This document shows positions 1 to 6,880 of a DNA stretch of 21,395 nt, piece after piece (position 1 is the first letter of the stretch; each line of letters begins with the position of its first letter). The notes beneath the pieces are model-generated. The model saw only the letters and a list, made by a program, of their open reading frames with translations, was not told where the DNA came from and made no database searches. The DNA comes from Candidatus Omnitrophota bacterium. GTDB taxonomy: Bacteria; Ratteibacteria; UBA8468; B48-G9; JAFGKM01. The position numbers were made by a program, and so were the translations under genes. The stretch spans positions 1 through 21,395 of the forward strand of contig JAMWDI010000010.1 in NCBI GenBank assembly GCA_023819375.1, read 5' to 3'.

Positions 1-490
1 TCACATCAGTTGCTGCATCAAGTGTTGTTACATCAAAATATCCTCCTTCATCAAGAATTTCTGTACTTCTGTCATTTTTAAATATAAAAAATTCAAGTTC
101 AGGTCCAACATAAAATGTATATCCCTTTTCTTTAACTTTTTCCAGTTGTTTTTTTAAGATATGTCTTGAATCCCCTTCGTAAGGAGTTCTATCTGGATTC
201 AAAATATCGCATATCATCGCTGCTTCTTTCTTTTCTTTTATATAAGGCAGAATAACAAAAGTAGAAGGATCAGGTAAGGCAACCATATCAGATTCATCAA
301 TTCTTGCAAATCCTTTAATTGAAGAACCATCAAATCCCATACCATCTTCAAGTGCTCTTTCAAGTTCTCCTAAAGTTATTGTAAAACCCTTCATTTGACC
401 GGTTATATCTGAAAAAAATAGACGAATAAATTTTATTTCATTCTCTTTACAAATTTTTAAAACATCTTCTTTTTTCATGTTTCTATCCAT
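1..490 (-). CDS. glnA: glutamine synthetase, type I, N-terminal part (3' end outside window)
   Basis: This is the first 163 residues of glutamine synthetase, which makes glutamine from glutamate, ammonia and ATP in the cytoplasm. Reading leftward from ATG at 490, the protein begins MDRNMKKEDVLKICKEN. It carries the family signature FDGSSIKGFARIDESDM at about residues 53-69, and GPELEFFIF, which supplies active-site metal-binding glutamates, near residues 130-140. The beta-Grasp domain is complete and the catalytic domain has just begun when the window ends. The start is supported by GGAG seven bases upstream. No clear promoter was found between it and the divergent ExbB gene. The identification is firm; adenylylation type and subunit class cannot be judged without the C-terminus. 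Confidence 0.95.
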   Translation of the reverse strand, partial: MDRNMKKEDVLKICKENEIKFIRLFFSDITGQMKGFTITLGELERALEDGMGFDGSSIKGFARIDESDMVALPDPSTFVILPYIKEKKEAAMICDILNPDRTPYEGDSRHILKKQLEKVKEKGYTFYVGPELEFFIFKNDRSTEILDEGGYFDVTTLDAATDV

Positions 491-530
491 TTTTTTCTCC
501 TTTTTATAATTTTACCATTTTAAGTTAAAA

Positions 531-559
531 TTGCCATCTTTTGTTCTAAATGGTATTCT
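531..559 (+). promoter_or_regulatory. probable sigma-70 promoter of the ExbB/TolQ gene
   Basis: TTGCCA (531-536) and TATTCT (554-559) are separated by exactly 17 bases. The predicted transcript start near 566 leaves a short leader containing AGGGAG just before the ATG at 581. The hexamers match the consensus 5/6 and 4/6, so this is plausible but not certain. Confidence 0.45.
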
Positions 560-580
560 TTTAAAATAAAAGGGAGTGAT

Positions 581-1204
581 ATGAGTCTATGGTCAATTAT
601 AATTAAGGGTGGGTATATTATGATACCCATTCTTATATGTGGAATTTTAACTTTAGCAATTATTATAGAGAGATTAATTTATTTGAAAAATGCAAAAATT
701 GATAGTGAAAAATTTGTAGAAGAAATAGAAGACCTTTTAAGAAGAAGAAAAATAAAGGATGCTATTGAAAAATGTGAACTGGAAAACAAACCTGTCCCTA
801 ATATTATAAAAGCAGGACTGATGAAACTTGATAGAACCAGAGACGAGATTAAAGAAGCAATAGACGATTCTGCCAATCATCAAATTCCTGAACTTGAAAA
901 GTATCTTAGTATATTAGCAACTATAGCAACAGTGGCACCATTACTGGGATTGCTTGGAACAGTAACAGGAATGATAAAGGCATTTATGGTAATAGAATTA
1001 AGAGAAGGGCTTGTTCATCCAGGAGAACTTGCAAGAGGCATATGGGAAGCCCTTATTACAACAGTTGGAGGACTGGTTGTTGCTATTCCTGCTTATCTTT
1101 CCTACAACTATTTTGTTACACGTGTTAATAATTTTATTCTTGAAATGGAAAAAAGTGCAACAAAATTAATAGATATAATATTTTTGTTGAAAAGTGAAGA
1201 ATAA
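581..1204 (+). CDS. MotA/TolQ/ExbB family proton channel protein
   Basis: This 207-residue inner-membrane protein belongs to the ExbB/TolQ/MotA family. Such proteins form a proton-conducting channel with an ExbD/TolR partner and energise outer-membrane transport or envelope integrity. The N-terminal membrane helix is at about 10-32. A charged cytoplasmic stretch covers about 36-105. The conserved second and third helices follow at about 108-137 (with APLLGLLGTVTGMI) and 150-178 (with WEALITTVGGLVVAIPAYL). The length is normal for ExbB. AGGGAG eight bases upstream supports the start. No ExbD/TolR or TonB gene follows; the next gene encodes HU, so the partner must lie elsewhere. Sequence alone does not decide between ExbB and TolQ, so no gene symbol is given. 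Confidence 0.9.
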   Translation: MSLWSIIIKGGYIMIPILICGILTLAIIIERLIYLKNAKIDSEKFVEEIEDLLRRRKIKDAIEKCELENKPVPNIIKAGLMKLDRTRDEIKEAIDDSANHQIPELEKYLSILATIATVAPLLGLLGTVTGMIKAFMVIELREGLVHPGELARGIWEALITTVGGLVVAIPAYLSYNYFVTRVNNFILEMEKSATKLIDIIFLLKSEE

Positions 1205-1259
1205 TAAGGTTTTTGAATTTTAAAATTTTGAAAATTGTTGATTTAATTATAAATTCCAC

Positions 1260-1288
1260 TTGACAAATTTCAAAATATGTAGTAAATT
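1260..1288 (+). promoter_or_regulatory. sigma-70 promoter of the HU gene
   Basis: A perfect TTGACA (1260-1265) is followed after 17 bases by TAAATT (1283-1288, 4/6 to consensus). The predicted start near 1295 precedes a strong AGGAGGTGAG ribosome binding site at 1311-1320. A strong promoter fits an abundant nucleoid protein. Confidence 0.7.
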
Positions 1289-1324
1289 CAATAAAAAAAT
1301 AAAAAAGAAAGGAGGTGAGAAAGG

Positions 1325-1594
1325 ATGAATAAAGCCCAATTGATAGAAGCAGTATCAAAAGCAGTTTGTACAAAGAAAGAAGCAGCAGCAGCAGTTGATG
1401 CTGTAATAGAAGCAATTAAAGGAGCCCTTAAGAAAGGAGAAGCAGTTACACTCGTAGGATTTGGAACTTTCAAGGTTGTTGAAAGAAAGGCAAGAAAGGG
1501 TAGAAACCCAAGAACAGGAGAAGAGATAAAGATACCAAAGAAGAAGGTTCCAGTCTTCAGACCAGGAAGTGAACTGAAGAAAGCAGTTAAATAA
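1325..1594 (+). CDS. hup: DNA-binding protein HU
   Basis: This is an 89-residue HU/IHF-family histone-like protein that binds and bends DNA as a dimer and compacts the nucleoid. It begins MNKAQLIEAVSKA, and its alpha-helical N-half is rich in Ala, Lys and Glu. The GFGTF turn at about 46-50 leads into the beta-arm with RKGRNPRTGEEIKIP at about 57-71 (the DNA-contacting R-N-P motif). It ends with VPVFRPGSELKKAVK. The length is exactly typical. A near-perfect AGGAGGTGAG lies four bases before the ATG. It appears to be a single-gene transcription unit, with its own consensus promoter upstream and a strong hairpin terminator downstream. HU and IHF subunits are hard to separate by eye, but the sequence reads as HU. 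Confidence 0.96.
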   Translation: MNKAQLIEAVSKAVCTKKEAAAAVDAVIEAIKGALKKGEAVTLVGFGTFKVVERKARKGRNPRTGEEIKIPKKKVPVFRPGSELKKAVK

Positions 1595-1608
1595 AATTTT
1601 CAGATTTT

Positions 1609-1645
1609 AAAGGCGGACCTTATTGGTCCGCCTTTATATTTTTAT
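1609..1645 (+). terminator. rho-independent terminator after the HU gene
   Basis: A perfect 11-bp stem is formed by AAAGGCGGACC (1609-1619) and GGTCCGCCTTT (1625-1635), with a TTATT loop, followed by a T-rich tail (ATATTTTTAT). It starts 15 bases after the HU stop. It is the clearest intrinsic terminator in the window and is unusually GC-rich for this DNA. Confidence 0.93.
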
Positions 1646-1656
1646 AAGAAATATTT

Positions 1657-1688
1657 ACAGAAATACAGAAATATGGAAATACAGAAAT
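1657..1688 (+). repeat. four tandem copies of an 8-bp unit
   Basis: The unit ACAGAAAT occurs at 1657-1664, 1665-1672 and 1681-1688. A two-base variant, ATGGAAAT, occupies 1673-1680. The array lies between the HU terminator and the cupin gene, directly before a TTGACA hexamer at 1690-1695. Its role is unknown; it could be a slippage-prone microsatellite or a regulator binding array. Confidence 0.7.
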
Positions 1689-1724
1689 ATTGACAACATT
1701 TCTCAAATTTAAAACCTTCCACCC

Positions 1725-1730
1725 TATAAT
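1725..1730 (+). promoter_or_regulatory. candidate -10 element of the cupin gene
   Basis: A perfect TATAAT lies 22 bases before the cupin start, placing transcription near 1737, just before AAAAGGAG. The nearest TTGACA (1690-1695) is 29 bases upstream, too far for a normal spacer, and no good -35 sits at 16-18 bases. An activator-dependent or atypical promoter is possible. Confidence 0.35.
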
Positions 1731-1752
1731 TTAAACAAAAAAGGAGTAAGAT

Positions 1753-2118
1753 ATGATACGAAGAAAGAATGAAATGGAAATAGAAGAAAGAGAAAAAATG
1801 AGGGGTGGAGATGGAATTATAAAAATTTTACATTTTTTTAAAAAAGAAGAATTTAATGCAAATGTAAGATTGTGTGCAAAATTGATCATCCCACCTTTCT
1901 GTTCAATTGGATTACATCAACATTTAGATGAAGATGAAGTTTATATAATTGTAAAAGGGAAAGGAATTCTTTTTGATGGAAAGCAAGAACATATTGTTTT
2001 GGAAGGAGATGCTATTTTGACTGGCAAAGGAGAATCACATTCTATAAAAAATATTGGAGAAGATGATCTTGAAATAATTGCCTTTATCTCAAAATATTCT
2101 GAAAATCAAAAAATTTGA
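1753..2118 (+). CDS. small single-domain cupin protein
   Basis: This 121-residue soluble protein has one cupin_2 beta-barrel and no signal peptide. Cupin motif 1 is seen as HQHLDEDE, giving His55, His57 and Glu62. Motif 2 contains GDAILTGKGESHSIKN, giving His96. Together these four residues form the usual divalent-metal site. The first 20 residues are highly charged and probably lie outside the barrel. GGAG eight bases upstream supports the start. Such small cupins may be isomerases, dioxygenases, metal-dependent lyases or ligand binders, and the sequence does not decide which. The next promoter overlaps its stop codon, so it is probably not co-transcribed obligately with the symporter downstream, though read-through is possible. 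Confidence 0.88.
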   Translation: MIRRKNEMEIEEREKMRGGDGIIKILHFFKKEEFNANVRLCAKLIIPPFCSIGLHQHLDEDEVYIIVKGKGILFDGKQEHIVLEGDAILTGKGESHSIKNIGEDDLEIIAFISKYSENQKI

Positions 2119-2143
2119 CACATTAAAAATTATTTATTAATAT
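2115..2143 (+). promoter_or_regulatory. sigma-70 promoter of the symporter operon
   Basis: A perfect TTGACA (2115-2120), overlapping the cupin stop codon, is followed after 17 bases by TAATAT (2138-2143, 4/6). The predicted start near 2150 leaves a leader of about 20 bases with GGGGG before the small ORF at 2170. Confidence 0.6.
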
Positions 2144-2169
2144 TTTTTTGTTTTTGAAAGGGGGAAATA

Positions 2170-2271
2170 ATGGGTAAAACTTGGCTTGCGTGGTGGTCAA
2201 TAATAATTTTGAGTACTTTATTTACGATTTGTGGATTATTTTTCAGATTAAGGAGGTGGAAAAATGAGTAA
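2170..2271 (+). CDS. 33-residue single-helix membrane protein, putative symporter small subunit
   Basis: A short gene reads MGKTWLAWWS, then a hydrophobic helix (about residues 8-26, IIILSTLFTICGLFF), and ends RLRRWKNE. It has a good ribosome binding site (AGGGGG, six bases before ATG). Its last 8 bases overlap the start of the sodium:solute symporter, so the two are likely translationally coupled. The strong AGGAGGTGG for the symporter lies inside its last codons. Tiny one-helix partners are known for several sodium symporters, for example MetS of the MetPS system, DUF4212 proteins and other symporter accessory proteins. The basic C-terminus suggests a cytoplasmic tail by the positive-inside rule. 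The family assignment is inferred from size, topology and position, not from a sequence match. Confidence 0.75.
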   Translation: MGKTWLAWWSIIILSTLFTICGLFFRLRRWKNE

Positions 2272-3799
2272 TTTTTATCCTATCCCCAAACCCGATATCT
2301 CTTATGCTATATGGTCTGCAATAGGGATCAGTCTTATGCTTTTTATTTGTATTTTTATAGGTTTTGCTAGTAGGAAGAAAGCAACTACATTTGAAAGTTT
2401 TTTATCAGGGCATCAGGATATAGGTCCAATAATAACAGGACTTGCGCTTTCAGCAACATGGTTAAGTGGATGGGCAACTCTTGGAATGATGGGGGTTACT
2501 TACGCAGTTGGCTGGTCTGGAATGTGGTTTGCAGGTATGTGGACAATTATTGGTATTATGCCCTGTCTTTTTTTTACCGGAGAAAAAATGCAAAAATATG
2601 CAGAAAAATTTGGAGTGAGAACAGTTCCAGATGCTCTTGGAGTGAGATTTGATAGTAAAGTTGTTCAATCCCTTTCTGCTCTTGTAATGATATTTTTTAT
2701 GATTTTATATTCTGTTGGACAATTTAAAGCAGGAGCAACTTTATGGTATGCAATAACAGGGCTTCCACCTTTGTGGTGTCTTCTTTTTGCAGGGATAATA
2801 GTTTTTATTTATATGATTGTTGGAGGATATACCGGAACGCAATATTCTCTTGCTTTTCAGGGTATAATTCTCGGTATAGCCTGTTTTACTCTTGGAATAG
2901 GAGCAATCCTTTTTATAGGAGGGCCATCTGCTTTAAATATTTTTCTCTCCAATGAAGATCCAAAACTTCTTGATTTAATAAGAAGGGATTTACCATCAGT
3001 TGGAAATACTCAATTATTTTCAAGTCCAGTTGGTGTTGTGGCAACATTTTTCATATTTTTAACCATGGCAACTGGTTTTCCCCATAATGTGGCAAGGTTT
3101 CTTGGGATGAAAAAACTTAATAAAAGAGATTTTGCTCTTATAACTTTAATGGTCTACCTTGTGGCAGGACCTCCAATCTTTTTAAATGCAATTACAGGTC
3201 TTGTTTCAAGAGCAACATTCGGCCCCCAACTTCTAAAAATAGAACCATGGAAAGGAGACCTTGCTGCACCTTTTCTTGCAATGGTTATAGGAGGAAAGCC
3301 CATAACTACACTTTATGCAGTTGGAGTTTTTGCAGCAGCACTTTCTACTTTATCAGGAATGGTTATGATAATGGCAGGAAATATTACAAGAGATATAATT
3401 CAAATATGGAATCCTAAAATTTCTCAGAAAGTTTTATTAATATTAACAAAAATCTTTATAGGGATTTTTATTTTAATTCCATTTTACTGGACATTTAAAA
3501 AACCACCACCCTTACTTGCTATATTTATGGGATATGCAGCAATAGGTCTTGGTGGAATATTTGTATTCTGTACTGCTATTTCTTTTTATTGGAAAAGAGC
3601 AACAAAGGTAGGTGCTATTCTTTGTATGGTTTATGGTGTACTGTCAACACTTATTGGCAGTATATTTGTTTCAAAACAGAAAATAGGAATGGGGACTCTT
3701 GAATTTATAGTTCTTTTTGGTTGTGGTTTCTTTTATTTTGTTGGTAGTTTATTATCAAAACCACTACCAGAGGAAAAACTAAAAAAATTATTTGAATAG
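2264..3799 (+). CDS. sodium:solute symporter (SSS) family protein
   Basis: This 511-residue polytopic membrane protein, with about 13 hydrophobic helices, is of the SSS (SLC5-like) family. Members use the sodium gradient to import sugars, organic acids, amino acids or vitamins. Family features include the early helix with ALSATWLSGWATLGMMG (about 65-81), the GVRTVPDALGVRF region (about 116-128), the short VGGYTGTQYS loop (about 185-194), and MATGFPHNVARFLGMK (about 267-282), a typical SSS core motif. The substrate cannot be inferred safely; the general look is closer to the organic acid/pantothenate side than to sugar transporters. It starts inside the preceding small membrane gene and has a very strong AGGAGGTGG. 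The sppA-like gene follows after 31 bases, so the operon may continue. Confidence 0.9.
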   Translation: MSNFYPIPKPDISYAIWSAIGISLMLFICIFIGFASRKKATTFESFLSGHQDIGPIITGLALSATWLSGWATLGMMGVTYAVGWSGMWFAGMWTIIGIMPCLFFTGEKMQKYAEKFGVRTVPDALGVRFDSKVVQSLSALVMIFFMILYSVGQFKAGATLWYAITGLPPLWCLLFAGIIVFIYMIVGGYTGTQYSLAFQGIILGIACFTLGIGAILFIGGPSALNIFLSNEDPKLLDLIRRDLPSVGNTQLFSSPVGVVATFFIFLTMATGFPHNVARFLGMKKLNKRDFALITLMVYLVAGPPIFLNAITGLVSRATFGPQLLKIEPWKGDLAAPFLAMVIGGKPITTLYAVGVFAAALSTLSGMVMIMAGNITRDIIQIWNPKISQKVLLILTKIFIGIFILIPFYWTFKKPPPLLAIFMGYAAIGLGGIFVFCTAISFYWKRATKVGAILCMVYGVLSTLIGSIFVSKQKIGMGTLEFIVLFGCGFFYFVGSLLSKPLPEEKLKKLFE

Positions 3800-3830
3800 T
3801 TTTTTGAAATTTGAAGAATCAAGGGAATAA

Positions 3831-4832
3831 ATGGAAGCAAAAGGAAAAAAGAAGATTACTGCAACAATAATAGTAATAGGACTCGTTTTTATTTCTACCA
3901 TTTTAAATAGGTTTTCCAGCAGAAAATATGTATCATATAAAGAAAACAGAAGATCTTTATTTAAATTTGTTTTGCCTGAAGAAATAAGATTTAAACAGAG
4001 GTTTATAGCAGGAGATAGAGATGCAGAGTATATAATTGGGATGATTAAGATTGAAGGAGAAATAACTGGCCATTATGAAAAATATCATTCAAAAAGCATA
4101 TCTGACATAGTTAAAAGTGCTCTTGAAAAATTTAAACAGGACGAAAAAGTAAAAGGAATAATTATACAGATAAATACTCCTGGTGGTGAAATAATAGAAG
4201 TTGAGAAAATATACGAAAAAATAAAAGAGGTAAAAAAAACAAAACCTGTTATTGCAGTTCTTGAAAATATTGCAACTTCAGGTGGTTATTATTGTGCTGT
4301 GGGAGCAAATAGAATTATTTCTCATCCACTTACAATTACAGGGAATATAGGAGCGATAATAGTGCTTTATAATGTTAAGGAATTATTTGAAAAAAAATTA
4401 GGCATTAATGTTATTATAATGAAAAGTGGTAAACATAAAGATATAGCATCGCCTTTTAGAATTATAGATAGTGAAGAAAGGAGAATTCTTCAAAATCTTG
4501 TTGATCAAGCAGGTAAGAGATTTCTCAATGTAGTAATTGAAAACAGAAAAATATCTGAAGATAAAATTAAAATCATATCTGATGGAAGGATTTTTACAGG
4601 AACAGAAGCAAGAGAAATTGGACTTATTGATGAATTAGGCACTTTACAGAAAGCAATAGATATACTTAAAGAATTGACAAAAGAGAAAAAATTAAAAGTT
4701 ATTGAGTATTATTACAGACCCAATATTTTTGAAATTTTGGGAATTTATCAAAGTGAAAAGTTTTTCATTTCAAAAATCTCTAAAATTCAAAATACACCCA
4801 TTTTGAAATATTTATGGATACCTGAAATATAA
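3831..4832 (+). CDS. sppA: signal peptide peptidase SppA (S49 family serine protease)
   Basis: This 333-residue membrane-anchored protease of family S49 degrades cleaved signal peptides and other membrane peptides. A single N-terminal helix (about 9-25) anchors it. The ClpP-like domain contains INTPGGE (114-120), the nucleophile motif ATSGGYYCA with Ser150, and SGKHKDIASPFR with the probable general base Lys203. This Ser-Lys spacing is close to that of the short B. subtilis SppA (Ser147, Lys199). DGRIFTGTEAREIGLIDELG near 250 is also typical. It is the short single-domain form, not the duplicated E. coli form. The upstream AAGGGA is weak, and the gene is probably co-transcribed with the symporter gene before it. 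The RDD gene follows after 4 bases. Confidence 0.93.
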   Translation: MEAKGKKKITATIIVIGLVFISTILNRFSSRKYVSYKENRRSLFKFVLPEEIRFKQRFIAGDRDAEYIIGMIKIEGEITGHYEKYHSKSISDIVKSALEKFKQDEKVKGIIIQINTPGGEIIEVEKIYEKIKEVKKTKPVIAVLENIATSGGYYCAVGANRIISHPLTITGNIGAIIVLYNVKELFEKKLGINVIIMKSGKHKDIASPFRIIDSEERRILQNLVDQAGKRFLNVVIENRKISEDKIKIISDGRIFTGTEAREIGLIDELGTLQKAIDILKELTKEKKLKVIEYYYRPNIFEILGIYQSEKFFISKISKIQNTPILKYLWIPEI

Positions 4833-4836
4833 ATTT

Positions 4837-5358
4837 ATGGAAAATAAAGAGATTCTTCAAAACAATCTAATTACAAAGGAAATTAAATATGCCAATCTAC
4901 TTTTAAGATTAGTTGCTCTTATAATTGATGGCATTGTTCTTTGGTGTATTTATTTAATTGTTTTCAGAATATTTTTTTTCAACTCATTTCCCAGTTTAGA
5001 AAATTTAGTTGAAGAGATTTATTCAGGAAAATTTAAGCCTTTAGAATATATTTTTATTTTATCAAGGACTTTTGCATCTTTAGCAGTTTTCTTTTTTATT
5101 TCTATTTTTTATGAAACATTCCTTGTTGGTAAATTTGGTGCAACATTAGGGAAAATGATAGTTGGTATAAAAATTGCTGATGAAAATGGCAATAAAATCT
5201 CTTATGGAACTGCTTTTGTGAGAGAAGTTGTTGTGAAAAATGTGATTTATTGTATTATTTTCTTTATTGCTTGGCTTGGATATCTTTGGGCAATCTGGGA
5301 TAAAAGAAAACAAACATGGCATGACAAAATCGCCAGAACAATTGTAATTAAAGAGTAA
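4837..5358 (+). CDS. RDD family integral membrane protein
   Basis: This 173-residue membrane protein has three or four helices. It shows the RDD signature: LLRLVALIIDG (about 22-32, Arg and Asp in helix 1), GATLGKMIVGIKI (about 106-118), FVREVVVKN (about 129-137) and WDKRKQTWHDKIARTIVI (about 153-170). RDD proteins are widespread and mostly uncharacterised; some affect sodium or pH tolerance or sit with proteases and secretion genes. It starts 4 bases after the sppA stop and lacks its own strong ribosome binding site, so translation is likely coupled to sppA. The pairing suggests a shared role at the membrane, which is inference only. Confidence 0.9.
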   Translation: MENKEILQNNLITKEIKYANLLLRLVALIIDGIVLWCIYLIVFRIFFFNSFPSLENLVEEIYSGKFKPLEYIFILSRTFASLAVFFFISIFYETFLVGKFGATLGKMIVGIKIADENGNKISYGTAFVREVVVKNVIYCIIFFIAWLGYLWAIWDKRKQTWHDKIARTIVIKE

Positions 5359-5414
5359 ATTTCTTCATTTCATAGATTGGTATAAGTTGAATTCATTTAT
5401 TACAACATTTATTG

Positions 5415-5487
5415 GGTGAGTGAGGGGATTCGAACCCCCGACTCCTGGAGCCACAGTCCAGTGCTCTACCGCTGAGCTACACTCACC
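5415..5487 (-). tRNA. tRNA-His (anticodon GTG)
   Basis: The minus strand folds as a complete cloverleaf. The acceptor GTGAGTG pairs with CACTCAC, followed by the D-arm, an anticodon stem CTGGA/TCCAG around the loop CTGTGGC, and a T-arm around TTCGAAT. The anticodon GTG reads His codons. The extra G at position -1 (5487) and C73 (5415), the identity elements for bacterial tRNA-His, are both encoded. The 3' CCA is not encoded (the genome continues CA-A after C73), so it must be added enzymatically. Confidence 0.96.
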
Positions 5488-5498
5488 ATTTTTATATA

Positions 5499-5527
5499 AT
5501 TTTATCACTAAATAATTTATGTGGAAA
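5499..5527 (-). promoter_or_regulatory. probable promoter of tRNA-His
   Basis: On the minus strand TTTCCA (5527-5522, 4/6) and TAAAAT (5504-5499, 5/6) are 17 bases apart. The predicted start near 5492 is about five bases before the mature tRNA 5' end. Confidence 0.5.
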
Positions 5528-5591
5528 TATTTCTTTTTTTCAATTTTTTTAAGGGTAACCCTAAAAGACTTATTTTATGAAATTAAAAGAT

Positions 5592-5745
5592 TCATTCAAA
5601 TGTAAAGTCAAATAAGACGTTTTTTGGTGATATTATATGTCTTTTAGTTTTTAACTGTTCTAATTTTTCTTGTAATTTAGCAAAATCTGTAAAATACACC
5701 TTTTTTAGGTCCAGCAGAGCCAGTTAGATAGAGATATCAAATTTC
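5592..5745 (-). pseudogene. possible decayed gene remnant in the tRNA-esterase gap
   Basis: The 350-base stretch between tRNA-His and the esterase has no intact gene. On the minus strand, an open stretch from 5723 to a stop at 5592-5594 encodes 43 protein-like residues, including VYFTDFAKLQEKLEQLK and ending NVLFDFTFE, but it lacks a start codon. A neighbouring frame just upstream encodes YLYLTGSAGPKKG. The two could be joined by a one-base shift at a run of six A at about 5701-5706. This suggests a broken gene 3' end, but the region is short and AT-rich. I recognise no family. Confidence 0.3.
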
Positions 5746-5838
5746 TTTTTTGTAGTTTATACAGATATATTTATTGATGGTTAAAATAAAGAATTTTTAT
5801 TCTCTATTTTTCTTTTGCCATTTTTATAAGATTATAGA

Positions 5839-6768
5839 CTATGGAATTTCAATAAAACTTTTGTCTTCAGTCAATTTTTGCCATTTTTCTTTTTCTCCTT
5901 TCAAATAATAATCAAAAAAAGCAAAAACAAAATCCATAACTTCTTTTTTAAATCCAATGCCATGTCCTGCATCCTTTATTTTTACAAGAGTAACTGGAAC
6001 ATTATTTTCTTTCAATTTTTCATAAAGAATTTGGCTTTGAATAAAAGGAACAACATTGTCCTTATCTCCATGCATAATTAAAAATGGGGGGCAATTTTTA
6101 TTTACATAATAGACAGGACTTGCTTTTCTGGCTTTTTCTTTAAGTTCTTCAATAGGTCCTCCAAGCAATTCAGAAATGACTGTATAAGGTGAACCAATTT
6201 TTTCTGATTTTTCAAATCCAACTAAGAAGTCACTTGGACCAAACCAATCACAAACTGCATTTACTTTACTTGAATATCCTTCCCATCCACCTTTTCCTTC
6301 AAATTCCTTTATATCTGCTGTTGTTCCAAGAAGGGAAGCAAGATGACCACCAGCAGAAGTTCCCCATACTCCAATTTTGTCAGGATCTATATTATATTTT
6401 TCAAAATTTGCTCTTAAATATCTTATTGCACATTTACAATCTTCAATCTGAGCAGGAAATTTTGCTATTCCACTTAATCTATAATTTATACTTACACAAA
6501 AATAACCTTTTTGAGCAAATGGTATTAATCTAAAAATTCCTGAATTTTTGTCTCCACTTTTCCATCCACCTCCATGAATAAATACAATTGCAGGCATTTT
6601 TGAATAATTCATTTTTGGTTTTACAATATCAAGATATAATTTAATTCCGTCTACTTCTCCATAAACAACATCTTTGATTATTTCAATATTTTCAGGAATT
6701 TTTATATTTTGAGCAAAAATGTGAAAACAAAGAAAAGTTACGAAAAAGATAAATAATTTATTTTTCAT
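5839..6768 (-). CDS. secreted alpha/beta-hydrolase esterase (BD-FAE/lipase-like)
   Basis: This 309-residue exported esterase has a signal peptide, MKNKLFIFFVTFLCFHIFAQ, with likely cleavage near residue 19-20. The alpha/beta-hydrolase fold shows the oxyanion motif HGGGW (65-69), the nucleophile elbow GTSAGG with Ser138, the acid in HGDKDNVVP (probably Asp237) and the base in DAGHG with His269. The arrangement resembles the hormone-sensitive lipase/BD-FAE group, which often removes acetyl or feruloyl groups from plant polysaccharides. GGAGG precedes the start. It stands alone and is divergent from pgk. A role in glycan deacylation fits the glycoside hydrolases further right, but the substrate is inferred. 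Confidence 0.9.
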   Translation of the reverse strand: MKNKLFIFFVTFLCFHIFAQNIKIPENIEIIKDVVYGEVDGIKLYLDIVKPKMNYSKMPAIVFIHGGGWKSGDKNSGIFRLIPFAQKGYFCVSINYRLSGIAKFPAQIEDCKCAIRYLRANFEKYNIDPDKIGVWGTSAGGHLASLLGTTADIKEFEGKGGWEGYSSKVNAVCDWFGPSDFLVGFEKSEKIGSPYTVISELLGGPIEELKEKARKASPVYYVNKNCPPFLIMHGDKDNVVPFIQSQILYEKLKENNVPVTLVKIKDAGHGIGFKKEVMDFVFAFFDYYLKGEKEKWQKLTEDKSFIEIP

Positions 6769-6828
6769 CTTTCCTCCTTTTTTATTAATTTAGACGATTT
6801 TTCTGTTTTTTGTTTTAGTGGAATAAAT

Positions 6829-6858
6829 TTGACCCTCAATTAGGTGAAATAGTAAAAT
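6829..6858 (+). promoter_or_regulatory. sigma-70 promoter of the pgk-tpiA operon
   Basis: TTGACC (6829-6834, 5/6) and TAAAAT (6853-6858, 5/6) are separated by 18 bases. The predicted start near 6865 precedes AAAAGGAGG at about 6868-6876 and the pgk ATG at 6881. Confidence 0.65.
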
Positions 6859-6880
6859 AAAAAAGTAAAAGGAGGAAAAA

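Noticed and set aside
1134-1473. Minus-strand reading frames opposite the ExbB 3' end and HU
   Set aside because: They are low-complexity, Leu/Phe/Ser-rich products of AT-rich antisense DNA overlapping well-supported genes, with no ribosome binding site.
1690-1730. TTGACA (1690) plus TATAAT (1725) as one normal promoter
   Set aside because: The 29-base spacer is far outside the 16-18 range.
5551-5566. AGGGTAACCCT palindrome in the tRNA-esterase gap
   Set aside because: The stem is only 4 bp and the T-run is on the wrong side for a terminator on either strand.
5791-5815. AGAAT-TTTT-ATTCT hairpin followed by a T-rich run
   Set aside because: A five-pair AT stem is too weak to call as a terminator, and no plus-strand gene ends nearby.
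6189-6533. 114-codon plus-strand frame inside the esterase gene
   Set aside because: It is antisense to a gene with complete catalytic motifs, and its product is rich in Leu, Gln and His without domain features.
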